From JASGCL01 sp965203915 (GTDB taxonomy: Bacteria; Pseudomonadota; Alphaproteobacteria; JASGCL01), in the NCBI GenBank assembly GCA_965203915.1, contig OZ241918.1:1054001-1118000 (forward strand): DNA of 64,000 nucleotides, written 5' to 3'. How positions within the stretch are numbered: the stretch's first letter is position 1; each line of letters opens with the position of its first letter. The notes under the pieces are model-generated. The model made no database searches. It was not told the DNA's origin and worked only from the letters and a program-made list of their open reading frames with translations. Below are positions 16,890 to 26,466 of this stretch, in pieces. The translations under genes were made by a program, and so were the position numbers.

Positions 16890-17019
16890 CATCTTCACGA
16901 TGTTTCGCCAACCCTAACAAACTATTATTAGAATGGCAAGCCATAATATCTATTATCTTTATTTTCCGCGTCTGCTTGAAAAGCAAATAAAAAATTGACT
17001 AAAAATTATTGACCAGACA

Positions 17020-18204
17020 TTATTGGCTTAAAATATCTTGGTAGTCCTTTACCCAGCGGCTGTAGGGAACGCAGGATTCCTTCTTGCCGCAATCTTCCAC
17101 GGGCGTGGTGGTAAGGACAATGTCACGAAATTTATAAAAACCGTTTCTTTCGCAACCCTTCTCTCCCAACAACGGGTTGCCCTTACAGGCCTTTGGCACC
17201 GCGGGCACCGCGCCAAACCATGCCGACAAATCGCCTTGTAATTTTGGGCTGATAGAATGATTTAACCAGGCATAGGCGCATTCAATATTGCGCGATTTAG
17301 CATGAAGCATGGTGGTATCGACCCAACCTGTCGAGCCTTCCTTCGGTATGGTGTAGTTAATATTTTTATTATTTTTTTGCAACAAATTCACTTGGAATTG
17401 CCAAGATGATGAAGCCACCACCCCTTCGTTGGCGAAGTCATCGACCTGGGTTAAGGGATTGCCCCAATAACGACCAACTATTTTCCTTTGTTGGCGAGCC
17501 TGCACCAAGGTTGCTTGGTATTGTTTTTCGGTCAAATAGTAAGGATTATCAATATGCAATTCGGGATGACGACTTTTGACATAAAGAGCCACATCCGCCA
17601 AATATATAGCGCTGTTATAGGCTGAAACCCTGCCCTTGTTCGATATACCATCGGGCAAAATTTGTTCTTCAAACACCACCGACCAGCTGGTGGGCGGCGT
17701 TTTAAAAACTTTGGTATTGTAGAGCAGAACGATGGGTCCCCACATAAATGGCACGCCATAATGCACCAATTGACCATTCTGCCTTACGGTATCCCAGGGT
17801 TGGTTTTGTAACCTTTTATCAATGGTTTGCCATGATTTTATCTTAGCAGTATCTATCGGTTGCACCGTGCCCGACCTTATCAAGCGCACCGAAGCATCGC
17901 CCGAGGCGGTTACCAAGTCAAAGCCCCCTTGAGTCATCAAGGTCACCATTTCGTCTGATGAGCTAGAGGTTTTTACTTTTACCTTGCAACTGGTTTGCTT
18001 TTCAAAATTGGTTATCCAATCAAAGTCTTTGTTGTTGTCGCCACGCTCCATGTAGCCTGGCCAAGCGATGATGTTAACCTCGCCCGCGCTGGCCGCGCTT
18101 ACCCCAGAAAAAAATCCAGAAAAAAACATTGAGAAAGCCACCGCCGCAACAGCGATAACTTCAGTCCCTTTTTTTAATTTCGGCACTGAGCAGAAAAAAA
18201 GCAT
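17020..18204 (-). CDS. Periplasmic polyamine-type ABC transporter binding protein (PotD/PotF-like)
   Basis: 394 aa with an N-terminal signal peptide (core VIAVAAVAFSMFFSGFFSGVSA, cleavage near ASA-GE). The mature protein begins EVNIIAWPGYMERG, then FEKQTSCKVKVKTSSSSDEMVTLM and GGFDLVTASGDASVRLI, all typical of the PotD/PotF extracellular solute-binding family. The second lobe has STGWVDTTMLHAKSRN---AYAWLNHSISP. Permease and ATPase genes are not in the window. It follows the omega-aminotransferase by 5 bp, so uptake and first catabolic step of a (poly)amine are probably co-expressed. The ligand cannot be fixed from sequence; putrescine, spermidine or a related amine is likely. Confidence 0.87.
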   Translation of the reverse strand: MLFFCSVPKLKKGTEVIAVAAVAFSMFFSGFFSGVSAASAGEVNIIAWPGYMERGDNNKDFDWITNFEKQTSCKVKVKTSSSSDEMVTLMTQGGFDLVTASGDASVRLIRSGTVQPIDTAKIKSWQTIDKRLQNQPWDTVRQNGQLVHYGVPFMWGPIVLLYNTKVFKTPPTSWSVVFEEQILPDGISNKGRVSAYNSAIYLADVALYVKSRHPELHIDNPYYLTEKQYQATLVQARQQRKIVGRYWGNPLTQVDDFANEGVVASSSWQFQVNLLQKNNKNINYTIPKEGSTGWVDTTMLHAKSRNIECAYAWLNHSISPKLQGDLSAWFGAVPAVPKACKGNPLLGEKGCERNGFYKFRDIVLTTTPVEDCGKKESCVPYSRWVKDYQDILSQ

Positions 18205-18209
18205 GATAT

Positions 18210-19538
18210 TTATTCGAGGGTTTTTAGGATGTCCCCTAAAATACTGACTATTTGGTCAATTTCTTTTTTCTCAATAATAAGCGGTGGCGATAGAGCAATA
18301 ATATCCCCCGTGGTTCTTATTAACAAGCCCTTTTCAAAAGCTTTGAGGAAGGCAGAAAAGGCGCGTTTGGTTGGTTGGTCTTTGATGGGTTCGAGCTCCA
18401 CCGCCCCGACCAAGCCCAAGTTACGAATGTCTATAACATGGGGCAAACCCTTCAAACTATGCAGAGCATTTTCCCAATAGGGTGCCAACTCTTTCGCGCG
18501 TTCAAATAATTTTTCTTCGCGATAGGTTTCTAAGCTAGCCAGCGCCGCCGCCGTGGCAACGGGGTTGCCAGAATAGGTATAGCCATGAAATAGTTCAATC
18601 ATATGTTCGGGGCCCTTCATAAAGGCATCATAGATATGTTTTTTGCATATCACCGCCCCCATGGGGATAACACCGTTGGTTAAACCCTTGGCGGTGGTTA
18701 CCATGTCAGGCTCCACCCCGAAGTAATCAACAGCGAAGGGCGAGCCTAATCGACCAAAACCCGTGATGACTTCATCAAATATCAGCAAAATGCCATGTTT
18801 GGTGCAGATGTCGCGTAATTTTTGCAAATAGCCCTTGGGTGGTATCAAAACCCCCGTTGACCCCGCCATGGGTTCAACAATCACCGCGGCGATGGTATCG
18901 GCACCATGCAAGGCGACCAAACGTTCCAAATCATCGGCCAATTCTTTGCCATGTTCGGGAACGCCCTTGGTGAAGGCGTTTTTTGCCAAATTATGGGTAT
19001 GGGGTAAATGATCAACCCCCGTTAATAAACTGCCAAAGAATTTTCGGTTGTTGACCATGCCGCCAACCGAAATCCCGCCGAAGTTCACCCCGTGATAACC
19101 GCGTTCGCGCCCTATCAACCTTGTGCGGCCAGCGTCGCCCCTGGCCTTATGATAAGCCAAGGCAATTTTCAAAGCACTTTCGACCGATTCAGAACCTGAG
19201 TTGGTATAAAAAGCATAATCATAACCATCGGGGAAAAGCGAAACCAATTTTGATGACAATTCAAAAATTTTGGGGTGCCCCATTTGAAAGGCAGGAGCGT
19301 AATCCAATTCGGCGACTTGTTTTTGCACGGCTTCCGTGATTTTGGGTCGGCAATGCCCCGCGTTAACGCACCATAAACCCGCCGTGGCGTCAAGCACCGT
19401 GCGGTCATCGTCCGTTTTGTAATACATGCCCGAGGCCGAAACAAACAACCGCGGTTTTTGTTTAAACTGCCGATTGGCAGTGAACGGCATCCAAAATGCT
19501 TCCAAGTCGTTTGGTTTTAATTTGCTCATGTTGTTCAT
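18210..19538 (-). CDS. Class III PLP aminotransferase, omega-amino acid/amine:pyruvate type
   Basis: 442 aa. The PLP lysine is K284 in TTAKGLTNG, the ring aspartate D255 in LLIFDEVITGFGR, and NSGSESVESALKIA binds phosphate. The N-terminal LEAFWMPFTANRQFKQKPRL and DATAGLWCVNAGH are typical of omega-amino acid:pyruvate and putrescine/beta-alanine:pyruvate transaminases. AAAAGGGGACG before the ATG is a strong SD. The gene sits directly before a PotF-like binding protein, so the substrate is probably an imported polyamine or omega-amino acid. This would give an aldehyde and alanine. Exact substrate uncertain. Confidence 0.88.
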   Translation of the reverse strand: MNNMSKLKPNDLEAFWMPFTANRQFKQKPRLFVSASGMYYKTDDDRTVLDATAGLWCVNAGHCRPKITEAVQKQVAELDYAPAFQMGHPKIFELSSKLVSLFPDGYDYAFYTNSGSESVESALKIALAYHKARGDAGRTRLIGRERGYHGVNFGGISVGGMVNNRKFFGSLLTGVDHLPHTHNLAKNAFTKGVPEHGKELADDLERLVALHGADTIAAVIVEPMAGSTGVLIPPKGYLQKLRDICTKHGILLIFDEVITGFGRLGSPFAVDYFGVEPDMVTTAKGLTNGVIPMGAVICKKHIYDAFMKGPEHMIELFHGYTYSGNPVATAAALASLETYREEKLFERAKELAPYWENALHSLKGLPHVIDIRNLGLVGAVELEPIKDQPTKRAFSAFLKAFEKGLLIRTTGDIIALSPPLIIEKKEIDQIVSILGDILKTLE

Positions 19539-19642
19539 AACGTCCCCTTTTAGTTGTGGTAATATTAAAAATGAATAATAAATTTATCGCCCATCATGCA
19601 ATGGAATATAAATAATGTCAAGATGGCGTCTGTATTTTTTTA

Positions 19643-20839
19643 TTAATATTCCAGCCACGAACTATCCTGGTTTTTGCCATCAAGGAATTTTTTTATAGCG
19701 TCTTTTAGCTCGGGCAACCCTGCTATCTGTCCGCCTGATACCTCCATCATTTTCTTATATAATTCTTGCAACAAATTATAATGTTCGGCATGGCGTTGTC
19801 GCGTGTAATTGAATATCTCGCCCATGAATGAAAAGATAAAATTACATTTGGCTTGTATACCCATCTCCATCGCTAGGGTTTTGTTCAATAAGTCAAAAAA
19901 CATATTGCGATACACCTCGCGGTCAAAACCCCACAGCAGCGACGCCATGGTAAATTTTAATAACATCATATATTCTTCGAATGATTCGGCGGTCTCCAAC
20001 ACTTCCAATCCTGGGGGTGTTTCGCGCCCCGCCAACATGTCTGGTTTGCCCTTCAATCGGGCAAGGTGCGCCCTTGATGCTGCCAGGGCGCAGGTTGCCT
20101 TCCATAAAGGCACGCGGTTGCTTGAATTATCGCCATCGACAATATGGTCGGCGATAACATCGGGCAAATTAACCATTTTTCCATGGGGCGATAGGCGTAA
20201 AAACAAATCAACATCTTCGGCCACGGGCAAGGCGGGATGGTAACCACCAATTTTTCTTAATGCCGTCATCCTTACAAAAAATGCTAAATGGCAAGCAGGC
20301 ATCTTGCCCGATTGTGTCGCCTGCCCTATTTGGTCGAGCGAGGTTGCGTAGCGTAAAAAACTTTCACGCTTGCCGCTTAAAAAATCACCCGTTAGGTTTT
20401 TTTTTCCTTGCTCTGTTCCCGACCCATTATCATCCGCCGCGATATTGAGGTTAATCACCCTTATGCTGCCGCCAACCCATATAAAATCAGGATTATTTTC
20501 CATAAAGGAAAATTGCTTTTCCATGCGGTCGGGATAAGAAATATCGGTTGCATCCTGCACCATCATGTATTTGCCAGACGCCATGGCCAAACCTGCATTG
20601 CGCGCCCGTGCAATGCCAACATTCTCGCTCAAAAAAATACCTTTGATTCTTGCGTCTTCTTGCATGGCTTGCCTGATAACATCGGCCGAGCCGTCGGTCG
20701 ATGCGTCATCAACGATGATGAATTCGAAATCAGTAAAGGTTTGCTTAAGGATGGAATCGATACCGTGGGAGCGAAAGGTAGGCCCCCCATTGTAAACACT
20801 CAATATCACCGACACGCTGGGGGGAGTTTTACTAAGCAT
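19643..20839 (-). CDS. Family 2 glycosyltransferase
   Basis: 398 aa. GT-A fold: SVILSVYNGG at the start, SILKQTFTDFEFIIVDDASTDGS, NVGIARARNAGLAMASGKYMMVQDATD (the QDATD occupies the place of the DxD motif, an unusual variant), then GGYHPALPVAEDVDLFLRLSPHG. About 200 residues follow the catalytic domain, largely helical. It is the last gene of a four-gene run with a family 8 transferase, a methyltransferase and a TPR/GT9 protein, so it likely builds a surface glycan. Donor and acceptor are unknown. Confidence 0.88.
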   Translation of the reverse strand: MLSKTPPSVSVILSVYNGGPTFRSHGIDSILKQTFTDFEFIIVDDASTDGSADVIRQAMQEDARIKGIFLSENVGIARARNAGLAMASGKYMMVQDATDISYPDRMEKQFSFMENNPDFIWVGGSIRVINLNIAADDNGSGTEQGKKNLTGDFLSGKRESFLRYATSLDQIGQATQSGKMPACHLAFFVRMTALRKIGGYHPALPVAEDVDLFLRLSPHGKMVNLPDVIADHIVDGDNSSNRVPLWKATCALAASRAHLARLKGKPDMLAGRETPPGLEVLETAESFEEYMMLLKFTMASLLWGFDREVYRNMFFDLLNKTLAMEMGIQAKCNFIFSFMGEIFNYTRQRHAEHYNLLQELYKKMMEVSGGQIAGLPELKDAIKKFLDGKNQDSSWLEY

Positions 20840-20848
20840 GACGTCACG

Positions 20849-21679
20849 TTAATAAATAAAAATTTTATTGGGAAAGTTGGGTAATTTTTTGAAAGCCATG
20901 GTGCCATAAATAGTTTGCACACAATTGATGCCAAACCTTCTTAACAACAACGTAATGGCGACCTGGGAAAAAATGGAAACATGCCCATTGCGTGGGCCAA
21001 CATACCACGAATTGAGAGCGTCCTTTTGTAATTTATTGGGGTGAATCAAGGTTTGAATCCAAAACACGCCATGCTCCGCCAGGCGTTGTTGCATGAATCT
21101 TCCCACCATTTCTAAATCTTGGCAATGTTCCATCACTTCGATGGCGGTAATCACTTGGTAATGACCTTCGGGAATTTGTTCGGTATAGTCGTTATCGTAA
21201 AAAGAAAGATAGGGTTCGTAAGAATAGGTGGCAAAGCCCTTATCCAACAAGGCCTGCCCCATCAACGACGGGTTGCCGCCCGCACCAAAATCCAACACGC
21301 GGATAGATTGCTGGGCGCCATCAAAAATATTGGCCATATGTTTACCCAACAAATAATTGCCGCGTTGTTCCTTGGGCTTCAATTCATCGCCGCCAACGGG
21401 TGGGTCGGTGATGATATAATCGGCGCCATAGATCCTGGTTTGGATTTGCTCCTTACTCCACGAATCGATATGATTGGTAAAAATAAAAGCACAATTGGGG
21501 CAACCATAATAATCGACCCATTCGTTGGCCACGGGGTAGGTTTTTTTGTTAAATAACACATCGTGGCAAGTGCGGTTAAAATCCACCGAGCCAAGGTAAG
21601 GCGTGACGCCAAAACCGCAGCATTTACAAACCGAGGTTTGCTGTTTTTTTGTTTCGATAAATTCGTAATGGTTGACCAT
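20849..21679 (-). CDS. SAM-dependent methyltransferase with N-terminal zinc-type cysteines
   Basis: 276 aa. The N-terminus has CKCCGFG and, further on, YGCPNCAFIFTNH, the paired cysteines typical of methyltransferases acting on nucleotide-linked sugars. The SAM site is VLDFGAGGNPSLMGQAL (about 109-125), followed by Y-YEPYLSFYDND and VITAIEVMEH. It lies between two glycosyltransferase genes with 9-16 bp gaps, so it probably methylates a sugar of the same glycan. Start codon is preceded by TTATATC with no clear SD. Confidence 0.82.
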   Translation of the reverse strand: MVNHYEFIETKKQQTSVCKCCGFGVTPYLGSVDFNRTCHDVLFNKKTYPVANEWVDYYGCPNCAFIFTNHIDSWSKEQIQTRIYGADYIITDPPVGGDELKPKEQRGNYLLGKHMANIFDGAQQSIRVLDFGAGGNPSLMGQALLDKGFATYSYEPYLSFYDNDYTEQIPEGHYQVITAIEVMEHCQDLEMVGRFMQQRLAEHGVFWIQTLIHPNKLQKDALNSWYVGPRNGHVSIFSQVAITLLLRRFGINCVQTIYGTMAFKKLPNFPNKIFIY

Positions 21680-21695
21680 GATATAACAGCACTTT

Positions 21696-22733
21696 CTATA
21701 CTCTTTTTATTTCAATATTATATTTTTTATCTAATTCATGGCGTGCCATGATCTCATCAAACCATGGCGTTTCAACCAAATTGTTAAAAAATTTATCGGT
21801 GTGGATAATATCGCCGCGTTGCCACGGTTTCCATGGGCCCGCAAAATGAATAATTTTGGGGTTATCGCAGGCCGCGACATATTCCGCCACCAAGCCCTTA
21901 TCAACATGCTGTTCCACATGCCCCGCAAACAATGGCGTTTTTAAAAATGTATGCAAATTCCAAATGGGCGGTAATTGCAAACATTGTTTGACCAAATATT
22001 TATTAAGAATATCTTGGTCGGGGTAAACATAACCACGGCCAACATCGGTCAATATATCATCGATGACACCCAAGGATAAAATTTTTTTTATATCGAATAA
22101 TATAACACCCGAATTGAAATAATCACCCCAATTACCATCCATGCCCAAGTATTTTTTAAAATAATCACGCCACGCCATGGTATTATCCTGTTCATTATTT
22201 TCGACTAAGGCCGTCATGTAAGGTTTGACGGGTATCTTCACCCCCGCCACGCAATTGGCGTAAACTGGCAAATCGCGCACCGCGGCGATGGCGCAATTGT
22301 TCATCGGCATGGTAAAAAGCGATGATATATCCCCCGCCGCCATGATGTCAGAATCAACATACAGCACCCGTTCGTGGTGTTGCATGATAAGTGGCAACAG
22401 CAAACGATACATCATGCTGCGCGGTATCATCGTCGGTTTTTCATTCATTTGGGGCAATTCGGTTCTGCAATCCAAAAAAACTATATTATTTTCAACGTTA
22501 TTTTGGTTCCTTATTTTGCCAAATTTTTCCATATCGCCCTGCGCCAGCGACCCATCGTGCAAGATAACAACATTCAAAAAAAAATCTGGCGATAGGTTTT
22601 TTAAAAAACTTGCCACCGCCAAACCAGTGAAGGCACAATAACGTTGGTCGGTTGCCAGTAACAAATTGACCAATGGCTTGTTGGTTACGGGTTTGGCTTG
22701 CACCAACGATGGATTTTGTAATTGATAGGCCAT
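21696..22733 (-). CDS. Family 8 glycosyltransferase
   Basis: 345 aa. LLLATDQRYCAFTGLAVASFL is the nucleotide-sugar site at the N-terminus; the metal-binding DxD is D127-S-D129 in ERVLYVDSDIMAAGD. Further family features are YFNSGVILFDIKK and the HFAGPWKPW motif near the C-terminus. GT8 enzymes are retaining galactosyl- or glucosyltransferases, often of LPS cores. It is the second gene of the glycan run, 26 bp after the TPR/GT9 gene. Confidence 0.92.
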   Translation of the reverse strand: MAYQLQNPSLVQAKPVTNKPLVNLLLATDQRYCAFTGLAVASFLKNLSPDFFLNVVILHDGSLAQGDMEKFGKIRNQNNVENNIVFLDCRTELPQMNEKPTMIPRSMMYRLLLPLIMQHHERVLYVDSDIMAAGDISSLFTMPMNNCAIAAVRDLPVYANCVAGVKIPVKPYMTALVENNEQDNTMAWRDYFKKYLGMDGNWGDYFNSGVILFDIKKILSLGVIDDILTDVGRGYVYPDQDILNKYLVKQCLQLPPIWNLHTFLKTPLFAGHVEQHVDKGLVAEYVAACDNPKIIHFAGPWKPWQRGDIIHTDKFFNNLVETPWFDEIMARHELDKKYNIEIKRV

Positions 22734-22759
22734 GATGCCGCCGTTATTGTTTGCAGTTA

Positions 22760-24292
22760 TTATTTATTGTCTAGCAATTTTTGCTGAACACGCTCAATCA
22801 CGGCATCCCAGTCGCCAGGTTTGGTGCAGCGAAAAATAGTCGTGGTAGGATACCAAGGCGAAGCGTGGGTTTGTTCGGCCTTGCCCAAACCCAATCGCCA
22901 ATCGGAGGCATAAGGTGCCATAACCCATGTTGTTTTACCCAACGCCGCCGCGACATGCATGACCGAGGAATCGATGGTGATAATGATATCCATTTCTTGA
23001 ATAAACCTTGCGGTATCGGCGAAGTTCTTGATATGAAGCGACAAATCAAGGAAGGCCGCCTCCATGCCAATTTCTGCAATTTCTTTTGACTTCTCACCCA
23101 CTTGCAAAGAATAAAAATCGCAATCCTCGGCATCCCATAATGGCAGCAGCGTTTTTAATGACGGGATAGAGCGCAAGGAATTATCGTTGCTGTTAACATT
23201 CGATGACCAAGCCAAACCAATTTTGCGCCGCCCCGCAACCTTCGGCAACAGGTCCTTACCAGCGGAGGTTGGGCTAAGGTAAGCAGGGTTTTTCTTATTG
23301 CCAAACGGGATCTTATCCATGGTTAGTTTGAGATGATAAGGCAAACTGCCCAACCTTAACCAGCAATCAAAACTGGGTGGTGTTGCGCCGCGCGCCACCA
23401 CATCCATGCCTTGGCTAATGGGGGAAGAGGCGAATAGCTCGACCAACTCAGGATAAACCTCCAATATGATTTTTTTGCCACCTTGTTTTTTAGCCAATTG
23501 AAGGAAATCGGGTAGCAAGCGACCAAATTGAATAACATCGCCAAAGCCTTGCTCGGCGGCGATTAAAATGGTTTTGTCTTTCAAAGTTTCTTTGCCGCGC
23601 CACAAATTGCCGTCTTGGTGATGCGGCAAGGTTGCCCATATGGGCTGGCTAAATAATTTAACATTGGGGTCGTTGCGTATTTCGTAATATTCAAAACCTT
23701 TTTCATAATCGCCCGCCTTAAGGTAAGAAAAAATACGATGACGATAAAATTTACCTTTGAAGGGCTCGATAGCCTCGGGCGGCAGTTTTTCTAATCGCGC
23801 GATGATGTCGAAGGCTTTTTTCATGCCCGCCTTATCGCTGTTGGCATCGCGGTAAAGCGATATCAATTCCACCCCTGCCTCGGCTATGTTAAGGGGCGTT
23901 GCCTTGTCAAATTTTAAAACCCATTCAAAATCTTCGACTGCTTCGGCTATCATATTTAATTTGCTGGCGATGCGCCCGCGGTTAAGGTGAGCAGGAACAT
24001 GGTCGGGTTGCAACCATATCAGCCTTGTGGTGTGCAAATAAGCAGCTTCAAATTTTTCTAAATTCACCGCGCATAGGCCAAGATGTTCCCACAAAAACGG
24101 CGTTTGGTCGGATATCAAAGCGGCCTGGGACAAAATATCCAGCCCCGCTTGCCATTGTTTCTGTTGAACAGCAGCCATGCCCTGCTGCACTAGGTTTTGC
24201 AATTGCGCTAAAATAGGATTGGGAGCAGCATTGGGTTGGGCGGCAAATGGCCCATCACCAGATTTATTCTGTCCCGTATCATTGTCCGCCAT
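22760..24292 (-). CDS. TPR protein fused to a GT9/OGT-like glycosyltransferase domain
   Basis: 510 aa. Residues about 30-200 form TPR-like helices (AVQQKQWQAGLDILSQAALI, LWEHLGLCAVNLEKFEAAYLHT, PAHLNRGRIASKLNMIAEAVEDFEWVLK). The C-terminal half carries the GT-B domain: ILIAAEQGFGDVIQFGRLLP, KIGLAWSSN, then DLSLHIKNFADTARFIQEMDIIITIDSSVMHVAAALGKTTWVMAPY. This is the architecture of bacterial SPINDLY/OGT-like proteins. It heads the four-gene glycan run. The target could be a protein or a lipid-linked glycan. An acidic Asn/Pro-rich N-terminus (1-28) looks disordered. Confidence 0.85.
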   Translation of the reverse strand: MADNDTGQNKSGDGPFAAQPNAAPNPILAQLQNLVQQGMAAVQQKQWQAGLDILSQAALISDQTPFLWEHLGLCAVNLEKFEAAYLHTTRLIWLQPDHVPAHLNRGRIASKLNMIAEAVEDFEWVLKFDKATPLNIAEAGVELISLYRDANSDKAGMKKAFDIIARLEKLPPEAIEPFKGKFYRHRIFSYLKAGDYEKGFEYYEIRNDPNVKLFSQPIWATLPHHQDGNLWRGKETLKDKTILIAAEQGFGDVIQFGRLLPDFLQLAKKQGGKKIILEVYPELVELFASSPISQGMDVVARGATPPSFDCWLRLGSLPYHLKLTMDKIPFGNKKNPAYLSPTSAGKDLLPKVAGRRKIGLAWSSNVNSNDNSLRSIPSLKTLLPLWDAEDCDFYSLQVGEKSKEIAEIGMEAAFLDLSLHIKNFADTARFIQEMDIIITIDSSVMHVAAALGKTTWVMAPYASDWRLGLGKAEQTHASPWYPTTTIFRCTKPGDWDAVIERVQQKLLDNK

Positions 24293-24364
24293 GGTTCGCT
24301 ATCACCTGATTCTTATTTGTTTTCAAGGAAATTGTTTAAGATATTCAAAATCGATTTTCTTTCT

Positions 24365-25030
24365 TTATTGCAATATTCTTTTTTCATTTTCGCCCCAAAA
24401 TTCAATATTCGCGTAACGACCACGATCTTTTATAGACATCTCCAGCAAAGACATTAACATATCGTATCGTTGCTTGGTGGTTTTTGCTTCCAGCAGAGCC
24501 TGCTTCTCGGCTGGCAAAAAAGGAAAAGTTATCATGACAACCAGTAGAATTTTTTCATCGTCAAGCTTTTGAAAATCATCCCAATCTATTATTTTTTCAA
24601 AACGTTCTAAATAAAGCGATAATGTCGAAAAAAATTTCTTCCTATCGGGCAATAAAAATTCGTTATTCAACAAATCATCCAAATAATCACTGCGTTGAAA
24701 GGCGAAGCGTCGATAACCGCGTTTCATCGGTTGTTCTTTTTCCAAAATAATGCGCTGCATGCCAAGCATGGTGACGTGATAACGGCTTGGCGAATCCTCG
24801 TCAAAGAAAACTATTTTGCATAGGGTGGCAACCTGATAAAGCGCGGGTTGTTTGTCCTGCGATTCTCTATCCCTTGGTTGGGTTACAATAATATAACGGC
24901 CATTTTTTAACACATCCTCCACCATGGCTACATACCGTGGTTCAAAAATATTAAATGGCAAGATGGCCCCTGGCGGAACTATCACGCCGCTTAATGGAAA
25001 GACTGGTAAAATTTTGGGTATGGTTGCCAT
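24365..25030 (-). CDS. Lon substrate-binding (N-terminal) domain protein
   Basis: 221 aa. It begins ILPVFPLSGVIVPPGAILPFNIFEPRYVAMVEDVL, the signature of the Lon N-terminal domain, with RYIIVTQP, LCKIVFFDEDSPSRYHVTMLGMQRI following. The ATPase and protease parts of Lon are absent, which is normal for this stand-alone family (PUA-like/LON superfamily). Function is not established; alphaproteobacteria usually carry one such gene near a thioredoxin-like gene. The gene is separate from the glycan run by 72 bp. Confidence 0.88.
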   Translation of the reverse strand: MATIPKILPVFPLSGVIVPPGAILPFNIFEPRYVAMVEDVLKNGRYIIVTQPRDRESQDKQPALYQVATLCKIVFFDEDSPSRYHVTMLGMQRIILEKEQPMKRGYRRFAFQRSDYLDDLLNNEFLLPDRKKFFSTLSLYLERFEKIIDWDDFQKLDDEKILLVVMITFPFLPAEKQALLEAKTTKQRYDMLMSLLEMSIKDRGRYANIEFWGENEKRILQ

Positions 25031-25109
25031 TGCTTTATCCTTACCTTATGGGGGCTTATTGTATCACTATCTTAAGATGATTGAAAATTAAAAATGATGC
25101 CATTGTAAT

Positions 25110-26345
25110 TTACAGGTGACGCAATTTTAACTTATATTGTTCGATGATTCCCACCACCACCAACCCTGCCCAAATAACCGCTATCGACCTCATCATCATC
25201 AAACTTAGTGCATACACCACGTTTTCGTCTTCCAAATGGGTTCCCATGACCTCAATAGCCATGGCCATGGCCCCATATTGTGTAAAACCGAGCAAGGCCG
25301 TAGCTGTGCCAGCGCGGAATTTAAAATATTTGATGGAGCCAGCAAAAGCATTACCCACCGCGAAACCATTACCCAGGGTAGCCAACATCATGGGCATCAT
25401 CACCGCCAATACGTGATGTATTTCAAGAATTGACAATGCCCACAGGGCAACCACCCCCAGCGTGCTTAAACTAACCCCCCACAACATAAGATAAAAACCA
25501 CCTTTTTTATCCTGCAGCAAATTGTTGACCGTCGAGCCAATAAGGAACATAACCGCCGTCAAGGTAAAAATAATACCAAATTGTTCGGGTTCGAACCCCA
25601 ATTGAGTGTAGATAAAGGAAGAGGATGCAATATAAGAACCAAAAAAAGAAAAAAAGCCAAACAAGATAGCCCCATAAGCCAAAAACCCAAGGTGGGAAAT
25701 AATAAGCCAATAGGCCTTCATTTCACCAAAAAAACTTTTTTCTAATTGCCTTTCTTCGCGATTTTTCTCGGGTGCGGTTTCGGGAAGCTTGAGCAGGGTA
25801 ATAATGAATATCAGCACGCCCACCACGCTCAAAAAATAAAAATTAATCTGCCATTCCAAATATTTTTCAATAAACCCCCCGAGCAACGGTGCCAACATGG
25901 GGGAAATGGAAACCACCATTCCAATGAAAGAAAAAACTTTGCCTATTTGCTTTTTATCGGTGGTGTCGCGCGCGATGGTGCGGGCGGCGGTGTTAATAAT
26001 CGCCGATGATAGACCTTGCAACACACGCGCCGCAATAAAAACCTCGATGGACCAACTAAACCCTATCAAGATGGATGTTGCAATATAAAGCACCAAACCA
26101 ATCAGCAAAATACGCCGCCGACCAAACCTATCCAACAAATTGCCGACAAACAAAAATGATCCCGCCAGGGCAATGAAGTAATAACTTAACCCCTTTAACG
26201 TTTCGGTTTCATCAGTATGAAAATATTCGGTTATTTTAGGCAAGCTGGGGAGGAAGATGTCGGTGCTAAGCAACCCCATCAATATCATCGCTGCTATCAA
26301 TAAAATATATTTATTACCACCCGTAAGACTTCTTATAAATGACAT
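25110..26345 (-). CDS. MFS drug-type efflux transporter (Bcr/CflA-like)
   Basis: 411 aa with about 12 hydrophobic segments. The N-terminal LLIAAMILMGLLSTDIFLPSLPKITEYFHTDE has the D in TM1 typical of Bcr/CflA pumps, and LLDRFGRRRILLIGLVLY is the loop 2-3 motif. R-LQGLSSAIINTAARTIARDTTD corresponds to the motif C region of DHA1 antiporters. It is an inner-membrane proton antiporter; the substrate is unknown. It is divergent from the Smr gene. Confidence 0.88.
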   Translation of the reverse strand: MSFIRSLTGGNKYILLIAAMILMGLLSTDIFLPSLPKITEYFHTDETETLKGLSYYFIALAGSFLFVGNLLDRFGRRRILLIGLVLYIATSILIGFSWSIEVFIAARVLQGLSSAIINTAARTIARDTTDKKQIGKVFSFIGMVVSISPMLAPLLGGFIEKYLEWQINFYFLSVVGVLIFIITLLKLPETAPEKNREERQLEKSFFGEMKAYWLIISHLGFLAYGAILFGFFSFFGSYIASSSFIYTQLGFEPEQFGIIFTLTAVMFLIGSTVNNLLQDKKGGFYLMLWGVSLSTLGVVALWALSILEIHHVLAVMMPMMLATLGNGFAVGNAFAGSIKYFKFRAGTATALLGFTQYGAMAMAIEVMGTHLEDENVVYALSLMMMRSIAVIWAGLVVVGIIEQYKLKLRHL

Positions 26346-26466
26346 GAATGATGACTTAGCCGACTATTCTTCACAAATCAATCGCCCAACCAAGATTCTT
26401 GTGGTTTTGATTTTTTTCGCAACAAAAATAATGAAAAAATATTAGCAACATACTATAATGATATTT

